Shown: one piece after another, positions 1-7,933 of the stretch
How the letters are laid out: every line of letters begins with the position of its first letter
Position numbering within the stretch: the first letter of the stretch is position 1
Assembly: GCF_024714495.1 (NCBI RefSeq)
Contig: NZ_JAMZMJ010000004.1
Span: 372,001 to 436,000, forward strand
Origin: Marinoscillum pacificum
Lineage (GTDB): Bacteria > Bacteroidota > Bacteroidia > Cytophagales > Cyclobacteriaceae
Length of the DNA: 64,000 bases
Direction of reading: 5' to 3'
Translations under genes and position numbers: made by a program
Notes under the pieces: model-generated
The model's input: only the letters and a program-made list of their open reading frames with translations
Told to the model about the DNA's origin: nothing
The model's database searches: none

Positions 1-1931
1 TCATAGCGTAGATTGAGCTCATAGCCAGTAACTTTTGTATCTACCAGGTTTAAATAGTTACTGGTATTTCCAACAGCATAATTTCTGATCATGTTTTTCG
101 GCAAACGATATAAAAATGACGCTTCGGTCATCAACTGGTGCTTGCCCCATGTTTGCTGAGATAGGACACCAAAATTATAGTTTTGGCTGTGTTCAGAATC
201 AAGGTGCGCATTGGGCTCTACTTGCAACCCGTTTCCAAAAAGCTCTAACACATCCGGGAGCCTGTAAGCATATTCATAAGAAGCTTTGATTTGAAATCCT
301 TCAAACAAAAAATACGTAGCTCCTACACCATAGCCATATGTTAGGCTTTCCTTGCGAATGGTGTTGATTTCTTGTTGATCACCAAAACCATCCTCTTCTC
401 TGGAAACTGAATGCAGGTAATACATTTTACCAAACCCAACCATTCGAAGCTTATCTTCTAGCAGTTTTAAACTATAGGATAGTCCTGTGATGTTCTTGCG
501 AAGCGTATTTGGTTCCGTAAATGGCACTGAACTTAATCCAACCGGGTCACTTTGCCCCAATGGATCACTACCAATTCTGTAGAAGTAAGAAAAGGTGTTG
601 TTAATAGCTACGGATTGATTCTCATTAATTTTATAGGACAGTAAAGAAGTAGCAGTAGACGCCTTGTCGTCAAACCTAAACTGGGTTTTATACCATGCTA
701 TTTCACCAGAAGTTGTTCCTAGTTTCTTTCTGGAACGCTCCCCAAGCCAGTTATACTCATAACTACTCGTATCTACAGTTAAAATTCTACCGAATTTTGT
801 AAATCCATTTACTGTTAAGGTTAAGCCATCCAGGAATAAGTCAGACTTCTTGTATTTGAAAGTACCCAATATCGCCTTGTCTTCTGTATAAGCCTCTCCA
901 ACTACCTTCGTAAGGTTATAACCTGATTGAATCTCCTTATAATTACTTGACCCAATTACGCCAACCAATAACTGATCAGCATAGGGTTTATTGGTCACAC
1001 CAATTTCTACCTGTACTGTTTGAGATTGATATCCGTCGTGAAAACGCTCTACTTCTTGCTCTGTTACCTTTCCTGTTTCGGTATTGGCCACCTCGGCCAT
1101 TATGTCATAATTGTTGTCAGAATAATTGAAGAAGGCGTTGGCATTTACTCTTAAGCCACTATTGGTGGTATAGCGACTCACTACCGACGCTCGGTGCGTA
1201 TTAAAAGAGCCGATTGAATAACTTATATCTAGAAATCGTCGGATGTTTTGATTGGTAGTAATGTTAATAGCTCCTCCAAGAGCATCGGATCCAAGGTGTA
1301 CAGGAACTACTCCTTTATACACTTCAATATTGGAAATAAGATTAGATGGTATATTGTTAAGTGTAAGTGATGAACCAAAATAGTCCATAGGTATTCCATC
1401 AATAAAAAATCGGACCTGATTACCGGAAAAACCATTTAGAGTAAAATTGAAACTAGACCCTAATCCACCTTCTTCTCTGATTCGCACTCCAGATACCGTT
1501 CCCAAAATCTGATTAACATCTAAATTTTGTGTTTTCAACGGAGCTACATCAATTGCGGTAATTGAGTAGGGCATTTCTCGAATTTCTGCAGTTTCCGACT
1601 TTCCTACTACCTGTACAGCACTTAGCTCGGTGGTACTTTCTTTAAGTTTTACCGGGTCTATTCTGGAGGAATTTTCCAGCAGAACGGCTAATTCTTGCTG
1701 TTGAAAACCAATTCCTGTAAAAACGAGCGTCAACGGACCCTTTGAAAGGTTTTTCAAGCGGAAGTTTCCTTCAATATCGGTAGAAACTCCATTGCTGGTT
1801 CCTTTTACCTGTACTGTGATACCCGGAATACCTACACCAGACTGGTCAGTCACCTGACCACCAAGTGTCATTTGTCCCCAGACAACTGTACCAGAGATGA
1901 AAAATAATATGAATAGAAAAGCTGGTCTCAT
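1..1931 (-). CDS. TonB-dependent receptor, C-terminal end outside the window
   Basis: The reverse strand reads open from an ATG at 1931 to the window edge (643 codons, no stop), so the gene is partial. It begins with a signal peptide (MRPAFLFILFFISG...WGQ), followed by a carboxypeptidase-regulatory-like beta-sandwich (about residues 22-100, GQVTDQSGVGIPGITV) and a TonB plug domain with an IDGIP motif and the LGGAINI stretch, then barrel strands. This is the usual build of a Bacteroidota outer-membrane receptor importing a chelate or similar ligand by TonB energy. A Fur-like palindrome and a -33/-7 promoter lie just upstream, so iron-repressed expression and a siderophore or metal-chelate substrate are inferred; the actual ligand cannot be read from sequence. 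Confidence 0.9.
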   Translation of the reverse strand, partial: MRPAFLFILFFISGTVVWGQMTLGGQVTDQSGVGIPGITVQVKGTSNGVSTDIEGNFRLKNLSKGPLTLVFTGIGFQQQELAVLLENSSRIDPVKLKESTTELSAVQVVGKSETAEIREMPYSITAIDVAPLKTQNLDVNQILGTVSGVRIREEGGLGSSFNFTLNGFSGNQVRFFIDGIPMDYFGSSLTLNNIPSNLISNIEVYKGVVPVHLGSDALGGAINITTNQNIRRFLDISYSIGSFNTHRASVVSRYTTNSGLRVNANAFFNYSDNNYDIMAEVANTETGKVTEQEVERFHDGYQSQTVQVEIGVTNKPYADQLLVGVIGSSNYKEIQSGYNLTKVVGEAYTEDKAILGTFKYKKSDLFLDGLTLTVNGFTKFGRILTVDTSSYEYNWLGERSRKKLGTTSGEIAWYKTQFRFDDKASTATSLLSYKINENQSVAINNTFSYFYRIGSDPLGQSDPVGLSSVPFTEPNTLRKNITGLSYSLKLLEDKLRMVGFGKMYYLHSVSREEDGFGDQQEINTIRKESLTYGYGVGATYFLFEGFQIKASYEYAYRLPDVLELFGNGLQVEPNAHLDSEHSQNYNFGVLSQQTWGKHQLMTEASFLYRLPKNMIRNYAVGNTSNYLNLVDTKVTGYELNLRY

Positions 1932-1945
1932 TATTTGTTTGCTTA

Positions 1946-1962
1946 TTTAGAATGTTTCTAAA
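1946..1962 (-). promoter_or_regulatory. Fur-like operator (copy 1)
   Basis: The site TTTAGAA-TGT-TTCTAAA is a perfect 7-bp inverted repeat between the -7 element and the ATG of the receptor at 1931. It matches three further copies in the window, all in front of iron-island genes. Its 15-bp 7-1-7 form (TTAGAAT-n-ATTCTAA) resembles Fur/PerR-family operators. The identity of the repressor is inferred; none is encoded here. Confidence 0.7.
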
Positions 1963-1970
1963 CAACACTG

Positions 1971-2001
1971 CAAAAGTGTATTTGAGACGCTTCTATGTCA
2001 A
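1971..2001 (-). promoter_or_regulatory. Promoter of the TonB receptor at 1931
   Basis: On the minus strand TTGAC is followed after 18 bases by CACTTTTG, close to the Bacteroidota -7 element TAnnTTTG. The same 5+18+8 spacing recurs in the other four iron-island promoters. The predicted start of transcription falls inside or next to the Fur-like palindrome, as expected for repression. Confidence 0.65.
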
Positions 2002-2049
2002 TCGCTAGTGGTGAGGGTTTTTGAGAGTACTAGATATAGCTATTCCATA

Positions 2050-2065
2050 TCCCTAGATGTAGGGA
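2050..2065. promoter_or_regulatory. 7-2-7 palindrome upstream of TonB receptor promoter
   Basis: TCCCTAG-AT-GTAGGGA is a palindrome of two heptamers split by two bases, the arrangement bound by NarL/FixJ-type regulators. It lies about 50 bases above the -33 element. Related palindromes occur at 14289 and 16860. Confidence 0.45.
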
Positions 2066-2093
2066 CGAATAACTACTTGTAGCATTACTAGGC

Positions 2094-2113
2094 TAGCTAA
2101 TACTAGTTAGCTA
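2094..2113. repeat. Inverted repeat at the end of the DUF6686 gene
   Basis: TAGCTAA and TTAGCTA arms (7 bp) surround a 6-bp spacer; the right arm overlaps the stop codon of the gene at 2111. There is no T-run, so it is a weak terminator candidate; it may instead be a protein-binding site for the receptor promoter to its left. Confidence 0.35.
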
Positions 2114-2437
2114 AGTTGTAATTAAACGGTTTGCTTCGTAGAGCAGCATTCCTTCAGCCATCAGATTGGCCATATCTTGAGATTCTTCTTCAGTCAACGA
2201 TAGCCCCACTGATGAACAATTGTTCTTTAGTATTACATTCATTTGTGACCCAATCTCATATTTAAAGTCATCCTTGCCCAAAGAATTTAGTAATTGAAGA
2301 AACGATGAGTAATCTCTGATGTTAAACATCATACAGGAGGTTTTATAAACTACCGAGAAGTTTCGACAATTCTTACACCAGTACACCATTCCATTATCAG
2401 AAGAAGTGAGAGGTGTTTGATTCAAATTATCACACAT
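2111..2437 (-). CDS. DUF6686-family small protein of the heme operon
   Basis: A 108-residue cytoplasmic-looking protein with no signal peptide. A CxxC pair (WCKNC, about residues 21-24) suggests a metal or redox site. The layout (short Cys motif, aromatic-rich centre, helical end MLLYEANRLI) matches DUF6686, a Bacteroidota family often seen with iron genes; the assignment is by recognition only. It is the last gene of the minus-strand run behind the heme receptor, HmuY and DUF6607 genes, 66 bp after the DUF6607 gene. A second, diverged member of the same type sits at 13720. The function is unknown; a role in iron or heme handling is inferred from context. Confidence 0.6.
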   Translation of the reverse strand: MCDNLNQTPLTSSDNGMVYWCKNCRNFSVVYKTSCMMFNIRDYSSFLQLLNSLGKDDFKYEIGSQMNVILKNNCSSVGLSLTEEESQDMANLMAEGMLLYEANRLITT

Positions 2438-2503
2438 GGGGTTTCTTTAAAAGGGTGGGAGAAGAAGAGGGACGGGTTCAACAAACCCATCCCAATATTC
2501 TAC

Positions 2504-3436
2504 TTACTTACTAGATAATAATTGATCGTTACTTAAATGAATTTTAATGGCATCACGAACTTTTGCACGAGTCTCTTCAGAACTATAATTGTTCTCAATA
2601 GCTTCATCTCCTAAAGCAAAGATTCTTCTATAGAGCTTCTCATTGTCAGCGACACTGTTGATCGTAAGTGTTTCTTGGGTAGCAAAAAGTTCATCCCATA
2701 CAGCACGCACATCTGCCCAATAGCTTGAGTTAGCACTCCACCATTCTTTAGCTGCAGCACATTTACTCTCTTCTACCTTCTGATAGGTGTTCCACCCTTT
2801 TTCCCAGGCGATAAGCTCGTCAGTTCCTGCTTGTCTATTTACTTTTTTGTTGTCTTGTTCATGTATCCAGCCCTCCTTTGTGATTTCATGTCTATTTTTT
2901 CGAACCATCACATTATAGTCTTTTCTTTTGGTGTACTCTCTTCTAGGCAATGGAGCATCCGCATAGCTCTCCCAGTAGTCTTTACCATCCAGATGAACCC
3001 AACTAGCCGAGGCACCGTATCGAGGGCTATCATCCACTTGATACACATTTTGTGTCCACTGACCTTTCACTGCTTTCGGGTCAAGTGACTTATATTTCCA
3101 TGAATCACCTTGATCATAGGTATATAGATCGGTGTTTTCATACAGCCAATCCTGTCTCCAATGCTTAATGATCATGGTATCCATAATGACCAATAGGTGC
3201 TGAATGACTACCTTATCTTTAGACTCTTCTACCACAAATGCATACTCCAAAGCACCTGAAGTATAATTGTCATGGTACTCATAGTCTTCTTTTGGGCTAA
3301 AAGTTTCAGCAAAATTGAAACTGATGTCATAGCATCCACACATGGATTTAATCGATTCAATGTCTGCTTTTTTTTGTTTTTGACTATAAGCTAATGTGGC
3401 AATAGTCAATAAAGTAAGTGTAAGTAGTTGTTTCAT
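2504..3436 (-). CDS. DUF6607-family exported protein
   Basis: An exported protein of about 310 residues. The start chosen here is the ATG at 3436 because it gives a clean signal peptide (MKQLLTLTLLTIATLAYSQ); an upstream ATG at 3463 would put nine polar residues before it. The mature start contains MCGCYDISFNFAETF, which I recognise as typical of DUF6607, a Bacteroidota periplasmic or outer-membrane family of unknown function. The protein is rich in Trp and Tyr and ends with a helical tail. It sits between hmuY and the DUF6686 gene in a heme operon, so it probably assists heme capture or processing, but nothing in the sequence shows how. Confidence 0.75.
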   Translation of the reverse strand: MKQLLTLTLLTIATLAYSQKQKKADIESIKSMCGCYDISFNFAETFSPKEDYEYHDNYTSGALEYAFVVEESKDKVVIQHLLVIMDTMIIKHWRQDWLYENTDLYTYDQGDSWKYKSLDPKAVKGQWTQNVYQVDDSPRYGASASWVHLDGKDYWESYADAPLPRREYTKRKDYNVMVRKNRHEITKEGWIHEQDNKKVNRQAGTDELIAWEKGWNTYQKVEESKCAAAKEWWSANSSYWADVRAVWDELFATQETLTINSVADNEKLYRRIFALGDEAIENNYSSEETRAKVRDAIKIHLSNDQLLSSK

Positions 3437-3526
3437 TTTTATATCATTTTTTAAAACAGTCAAGACCAGATAAACTCCTCTGCCAAAACAGAGGAGTTTG
3501 TTCTATATGAAGAGATGTAATTGATA

Positions 3527-5089
3527 TTACTGGAGTAGTGCATATCTCAATTGCGGGTAACCACGCTCTCCATCTGCACTCAACAATGCGGTAAACTGGA
3601 CTTTGTAGTAATCCCCATCAACGTCTTTGACAATAAAATACATATAATCATAAGCCACTCCCTGAGAGGTACTTCTCCATCCACTATTAATGACTGTTCT
3701 ATCATCAAAAACAAACTCGTTTTCATCTACATCAGCCAAGGTAAAATTCTCATAGCTAATGTCTGTATTGGCTGTTTCACCAGGAGCTCCAAACCCACCA
3801 GGTAAATCTTCTGTGTGCAGTTTATATACACCAACACCTCCTAGTGTATTGTGAATAGCATAGTCTGAGTAGGTTAATCCAAATCCTCCACTGTAATAAG
3901 AGAATACACCTGTGAAGTTAATGTCATAAGATTCCGGCTCAACTGCCACTTCTCCACCATTCACCAAACTAAAAGCTGACATTGTATTGTATGTACTCTT
4001 AGCAATATTAACCTCGGTGAATGTGGTAGCGTCTAACTCCGCGTATTGAAGAGTGTAAGAATTTCCATCAGTCAAAATACGAACTTTCATGAACCCTCTG
4101 TGATCACCAGAAATGTTGATAGAACCAGCTTCCGCTTCTTCATCCGGAATTTCGTTTCCAAGAGAAACGATATATACAAAGTTCTCGTCCGCATTAGTAG
4201 AAATTTCAGCTATTGCCGTTTCATCCAAATTTCCAGCAGCTAAATCTGTAAACACCACTCCATTGTCTTCATCGCCGTACTGAGTATAACCAACAGGCAA
4301 ACCAGCCGTTAGCTCCTCTACATTACTTACTTGAATTTCTGTCTTTGTTGCGAAATCAGGATAGTAATACAGCGTTACTGGCTCACTGAATTCATAAGCA
4401 CTTGTTACACTATTTAAATCCGTTACACCAGTAAGTACCGCCGCTGAAGCTTTGATCGAGGAGTTTAAGAATACTCTGTTTTCTGAACCATTGTAGAAAC
4501 CAAGCTCCCAGGCGTCTCTTCTTACCGCTGTTTGTGTTCCAGAGCTAAAGTCAATGTAAACCTGATTTGGTTGGGTAGATCCACCTGTGGCTATATCAAT
4601 TTGTCCAGACTCAGAAACCACTTTTTCGAATGACACAGTGAAAGAACTACCTACTATTTGCGGGTCTTCTTCTCCGTCAACTGATACCAATGTAAAACTT
4701 ACATTATTCCCAGATTCGATGAACTCAACCTTTCTGGTAACTGAAAAACTTGCATTTTCAGAACCTGATGGCACTGTTACTTCAATGGTACCATCAGTTG
4801 CTGCAGGGCTGGTTTCATAGTCAGAACCATACACCACACCATTTTCTTCAATTTCTATAACCACTGTAGTCTCCTGAATTGTAGGAGTTGAAAAACTCAC
4901 TGTGACTTCTGCACTACTATTTAACGACTCAAGTCCTGCGCTAGAACCTTCAAAGTTTGCCTCAAAAATCCTGATCACCTCGTCCTCCTCATTACAAGAC
5001 GTGAATACCAGGGTCGCCATTGCCAACAATAGCATCCATGTAAATCGTAAAGTATTCTTCATTAATTTAAATTGATCTTTAATAAACAT
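3527..5089 (-). CDS. hmuY: HmuY-family heme-binding lipoprotein
   Basis: A surface or periplasmic lipoprotein of about 520 residues. The lipobox FTSC follows a hydrophobic stretch near residues 15-32; a start at Met10 (5062) gives a shorter n-region and is equally possible. The first part of the mature protein resembles Calx-beta or Ig-like domains (residues 40-160), longer than in classical HmuY. From about residue 170 the sequence VYIDFSSGTQTAVRRDAWELGFYNG fits the HmuY fold, which takes heme from host or environmental hemoproteins and passes it to the HmuR receptor. The gene lies 15 bp downstream of the receptor gene, the usual hmuR-hmuY pairing in this phylum. The heme ligands cannot be fixed by eye. 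Confidence 0.85.
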   Translation of the reverse strand: MFIKDQFKLMKNTLRFTWMLLLAMATLVFTSCNEEDEVIRIFEANFEGSSAGLESLNSSAEVTVSFSTPTIQETTVVIEIEENGVVYGSDYETSPAATDGTIEVTVPSGSENASFSVTRKVEFIESGNNVSFTLVSVDGEEDPQIVGSSFTVSFEKVVSESGQIDIATGGSTQPNQVYIDFSSGTQTAVRRDAWELGFYNGSENRVFLNSSIKASAAVLTGVTDLNSVTSAYEFSEPVTLYYYPDFATKTEIQVSNVEELTAGLPVGYTQYGDEDNGVVFTDLAAGNLDETAIAEISTNADENFVYIVSLGNEIPDEEAEAGSINISGDHRGFMKVRILTDGNSYTLQYAELDATTFTEVNIAKSTYNTMSAFSLVNGGEVAVEPESYDINFTGVFSYYSGGFGLTYSDYAIHNTLGGVGVYKLHTEDLPGGFGAPGETANTDISYENFTLADVDENEFVFDDRTVINSGWRSTSQGVAYDYMYFIVKDVDGDYYKVQFTALLSADGERGYPQLRYALLQ

Positions 5090-5104
5090 TTATTTGCCTT
5101 CTAT

Positions 5105-7579
5105 TTATGATTTTGATTTAAATGAATAGGATAGTTTCAGAAACCAAGATCTCCCGGTACTAAAAAACTGGGAGGTAGGAGCTACCCCATCATGTCCTCC
5201 TCCTGCTGATAAGCCAGATGCATTGATAGATACTACATTGAGTAAATTCCTGCTTCCTAGTGTCAGCTCGAGACTGTTGTCCAAAAAGGACTTTTTAATG
5301 CTTGCATCTGCGAGAGTATAACCCTCCAGTTTACCTGGCTCTATGGTATCTCCCGTCTGATAAAACTGCTGATCAGAACCATTGTATTTTACGTTGAGTC
5401 CAAGTCTCATACCTAATCTTTGCAGATCAAGAGACATTCTAGAAGTAATAGAAAAAGGGGTCGATCTTATTTTCTCTTCTCCCAAGTACTCAATAGTTCG
5501 GATATAATTGAATCCCAAAAGCCAATCAAATGCTTTGTAATTCATTTGATTTTCCAGAGTCAATCCATAATTGGTATAATCAGCAACATTGAGATAGGTA
5601 AATCGTGATATTGACTGGCCAGTACTTGTTTCATCCAGTATCTGAACCTGGGTAATTTTGTCCTTTATGCCATAATGGAAAGCTTTAATTCCTGAATTCC
5701 ATTTCCAATAACCTCTAGTACGATGATTGCGATCTATGTCTAGCATGACGCTTATCCCATCTTCAGGACTAAGGTCCGGGTTTCCTCTCACGTCATGGTT
5801 GGCATCCACAAAATGATAGAACAACTGGGAGAAATTAGGCGTTTTGTAGGCCGACCCAACGACCAGTTTTGTCTTGAACAACTTGGGTAGATTATAACTC
5901 AAGGTCGTAGACCAAATTAAATGAGTTCCATACTTCGAGTTGTGGTTGAAACGTAGACCTGGTGTAATGGAGTATCGCTCAGATGTGCTGAATGAGGTGG
6001 TCAGGAAAGGATCTGCATACCAGATATTCTGAATGGAAATGTTGTCAGAATATGGCCCACTTGCTATGGCGTCATACCCACGCTGATATTCTGTTTCAAA
6101 TCCTAAATCAACATGAAGTATTTCATTGGTGAGAAGATGATCCAGACTACCTCTGGAATAATAAATATTACTTGACTGGTTCTCTACCCGTCCTGTACTT
6201 GCCGTTTTTACCTGATAGTCCAGATTGTAAGTGTACGCTTCTACTTCTCGAATCTGCTGTTGCCATGAGCCTATAAAAGAAAATGGCTTATTAGCTAGTT
6301 TGCCATTCACATTGAGGTAGTGTCCATATCTATTGGTGATGTACTGTTCATCAGTAGCTGAGTTATCCAGCTCCTGATCTCCTCCAAGTCTTGCATTAAC
6401 TGTGTGGTTATAAATGTCAATGGTCTCCTTATAAGATTCAAATTTGTACAGAGCACTCACCGTAGGACTTATTTGATAATTGAGCATCGCATTGGATGAC
6501 AACTGCATCTTGGGATTCCACTCATATCCTCTAAGGCCATCCGTTTCCTTGTAATTTTTACCCTGATAGTCATTAAAAAAACCTGTGAAATCATTCCGGG
6601 AAACTCCAAGGGTTACAAAAGAACGCTCTGAAAGATTCACAGAAGCTTTTACGTTTTGAATATGTCGCCCCTTTCCAAACCATGCATACTCTGGGCCAAC
6701 AGTTTCCTCCTGAACAGAAGTGCTCACTTCCCATTTGTGATCGAGGTTTTTCTTGGTCACAATGTTGATTACTCCTGCAACAGCATTAGACCCATATTGA
6801 ACACCCATCGTTCCTTCAGAAACTTCAATTCGCTCTACATTTTCGAGATTTATCTGAGAGATGTCAATGTTATTCCCCGAACCATTATCGCCAGCCATAG
6901 GAACATTGTCCACTAATATTTTAACGTATTCGCCACTCAGTCCAAACATATTGACAGTAGACCGACCAGTGGCCACATCTGGAACAATGGTCATGTTCAT
7001 ATTGAAATTCAACACATCAGAAAGGTTGTTTCCTGCTAACTGGTCAATCGTTTTCCGGTCTATTTCCTTAACATCAAACAATTCACGATCAATAGAAACA
7101 TTGTGATCAGGTGCGGAAGAAATTATCACTTCATCGAGGTTCTGGCTTGTTTGGTGGAGGTAGAAGGTTTCTGGAACATCACTGCTTATTGTATCAATCA
7201 GCGTGCGATACCCAATATGCTTAATCATCAAAGTATATGGAGGCTTGTGGGATACTATAAACCTTCCATCACCATCTGAGATAAGCATTTTGGAGTCTTT
7301 ACCCTGTTGCAGTTGCACAGTAGCACCAATAATAGACTCACCAGTTTCAACATCTTGTACCACGTAGCCAGTTTGGGCCATGACCTGCTGAATCAAGCAG
7401 AAAGCAAAAATGAAAATGGTTGTTCTATAGATTCGTTGTAGATCCTGCAACCTGCTTAACAAGTAGGGACAATGGGTTTCCTTTACAGCTTTGGAAATAA
7501 TCTGCTTACGATCACTAGGAGAACGCTTGAGACGAGCCTCCAAATCCACAAAAAAAGTATCGTAATTAGCTATATCCAT
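5105..7579 (-). CDS. HmuR-like TonB-dependent heme receptor with unusual N-terminal extension
   Basis: An 824-residue outer-membrane receptor. It has a carboxypeptidase-regulatory-like domain (about residues 70-145, GYVVQDVETGESIIGATV), a plug (155-265, with ILVDNVPM and GVINIVTKKN) and a 22-strand-type barrel ending in a C-terminal aromatic strand (WFLKLSYSFKSKS). Pairing with HmuY suggests heme uptake. Oddity: about 52 charged residues come before the hydrophobic signal core (TIFIFAFCLIQQVMAQ). The ATG at 7579 fits the promoter and Fur-like box immediately upstream, but a TTG at about codon 46 would give a normal signal peptide, so the start is uncertain. First gene of the heme operon. Confidence 0.87.
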   Translation of the reverse strand: MDIANYDTFFVDLEARLKRSPSDRKQIISKAVKETHCPYLLSRLQDLQRIYRTTIFIFAFCLIQQVMAQTGYVVQDVETGESIIGATVQLQQGKDSKMLISDGDGRFIVSHKPPYTLMIKHIGYRTLIDTISSDVPETFYLHQTSQNLDEVIISSAPDHNVSIDRELFDVKEIDRKTIDQLAGNNLSDVLNFNMNMTIVPDVATGRSTVNMFGLSGEYVKILVDNVPMAGDNGSGNNIDISQINLENVERIEVSEGTMGVQYGSNAVAGVINIVTKKNLDHKWEVSTSVQEETVGPEYAWFGKGRHIQNVKASVNLSERSFVTLGVSRNDFTGFFNDYQGKNYKETDGLRGYEWNPKMQLSSNAMLNYQISPTVSALYKFESYKETIDIYNHTVNARLGGDQELDNSATDEQYITNRYGHYLNVNGKLANKPFSFIGSWQQQIREVEAYTYNLDYQVKTASTGRVENQSSNIYYSRGSLDHLLTNEILHVDLGFETEYQRGYDAIASGPYSDNISIQNIWYADPFLTTSFSTSERYSITPGLRFNHNSKYGTHLIWSTTLSYNLPKLFKTKLVVGSAYKTPNFSQLFYHFVDANHDVRGNPDLSPEDGISVMLDIDRNHRTRGYWKWNSGIKAFHYGIKDKITQVQILDETSTGQSISRFTYLNVADYTNYGLTLENQMNYKAFDWLLGFNYIRTIEYLGEEKIRSTPFSITSRMSLDLQRLGMRLGLNVKYNGSDQQFYQTGDTIEPGKLEGYTLADASIKKSFLDNSLELTLGSRNLLNVVSINASGLSAGGGHDGVAPTSQFFSTGRSWFLKLSYSFKSKS

Positions 7580-7583
7580 ATTA

Positions 7584-7600
7584 TTTAGAATCGTTCTAAA
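7584..7600 (-). promoter_or_regulatory. Fur-like operator (copy 2)
   Basis: TTTAGAA-TCG-TTCTAAA lies four bases upstream of the receptor ATG at 7579 and five bases after its -7 element. It is a perfect 7-bp inverted repeat of the same type as copies at 1946, 14216 and 17522. Confidence 0.72.
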
Positions 7601-7605
7601 TAATA

Positions 7606-7636
7606 CAAAGATGACCTACTCCGGTCAATACGTCAA
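7606..7636 (-). promoter_or_regulatory. Promoter of the heme operon
   Basis: Minus strand TTGAC, 18 bases, then CATCTTTG (one mismatch to TAnnTTTG). The segment above the -33 (ACCCTTATCAATAGCGATTG) is nearly identical to that above the receptor at 1931 (ACCCTCACCACTAGCGATTG), pointing to a shared second regulator overlapping -33. Confidence 0.65.
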
Positions 7637-7910
7637 TCGCTATTGATAAGGGTTTTTTTAAGTACTATTATTAGCTACTCGATATTAACTATTGCTAGCT
7701 ACTAATCATTAGTATTGGTATCACTAGGTGAAGGTGATCAACTTTCCTAGAAACTCTCCTCTAGCCCTTCGCCCCTAAAGGGAGTCGATTTCATTACCAT
7801 CCAACAATCGTCCTTCCTGCGCAGGCAGGAATCTCATAAAATAGAATAAGCAATAATCTAATCCCTTCTCAGTGATCTCCATTTCTCCGTGGTTACTACC
7901 GAAAAGACAC
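7637..7910. other. Intergenic region upstream of the heme operon
   Basis: No gene is seen. It holds a perfect 7-1-7 palindrome TACTAATCATTAGTA at 7700-7714 about 70 bp above the heme promoter, a CCCCTAAAGGG stretch, and a hairpin TTCCTGC-GCAG-GCAGGAA at 7814-7831 of the kind scattered as short interspersed repeats in Bacteroidota. The part near 7860-7900 (CTCCGTGGTTAC) looks like a degenerate simple repeat. Confidence 0.5.
7814..7831. repeat. Short interspersed palindrome (REP-like)
   Basis: Seven-base arms TTCCTGC and GCAGGAA around GCAG. Similar palindromes are common between genes in Bacteroidota genomes. It has no adjacent T-run, so it is not a clear terminator. Confidence 0.5.
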
Positions 7911-7931
7911 AAAAAAAGGAGAACCAAATGA
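7911..7931 (+). repeat. Left 21-bp direct repeat flanking the caspase-NACHT gene
   Basis: Seven A residues followed by GGAGAACCAAATGA. An identical 21-bp copy in the same orientation is at 11062-11082, inside the ferritin terminator. The left copy ends two bases before the stop codon of the caspase-NACHT gene. The pair brackets that gene exactly, like an insertion footprint. Confidence 0.75.
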
Positions 7932-7933
7932 TA

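Noticed and set aside
947-1129. A 60-codon open frame on the plus strand
   Set aside because: It lies antisense inside the TonB receptor gene, whose frame, domains and promoter are clear; no supporting features.
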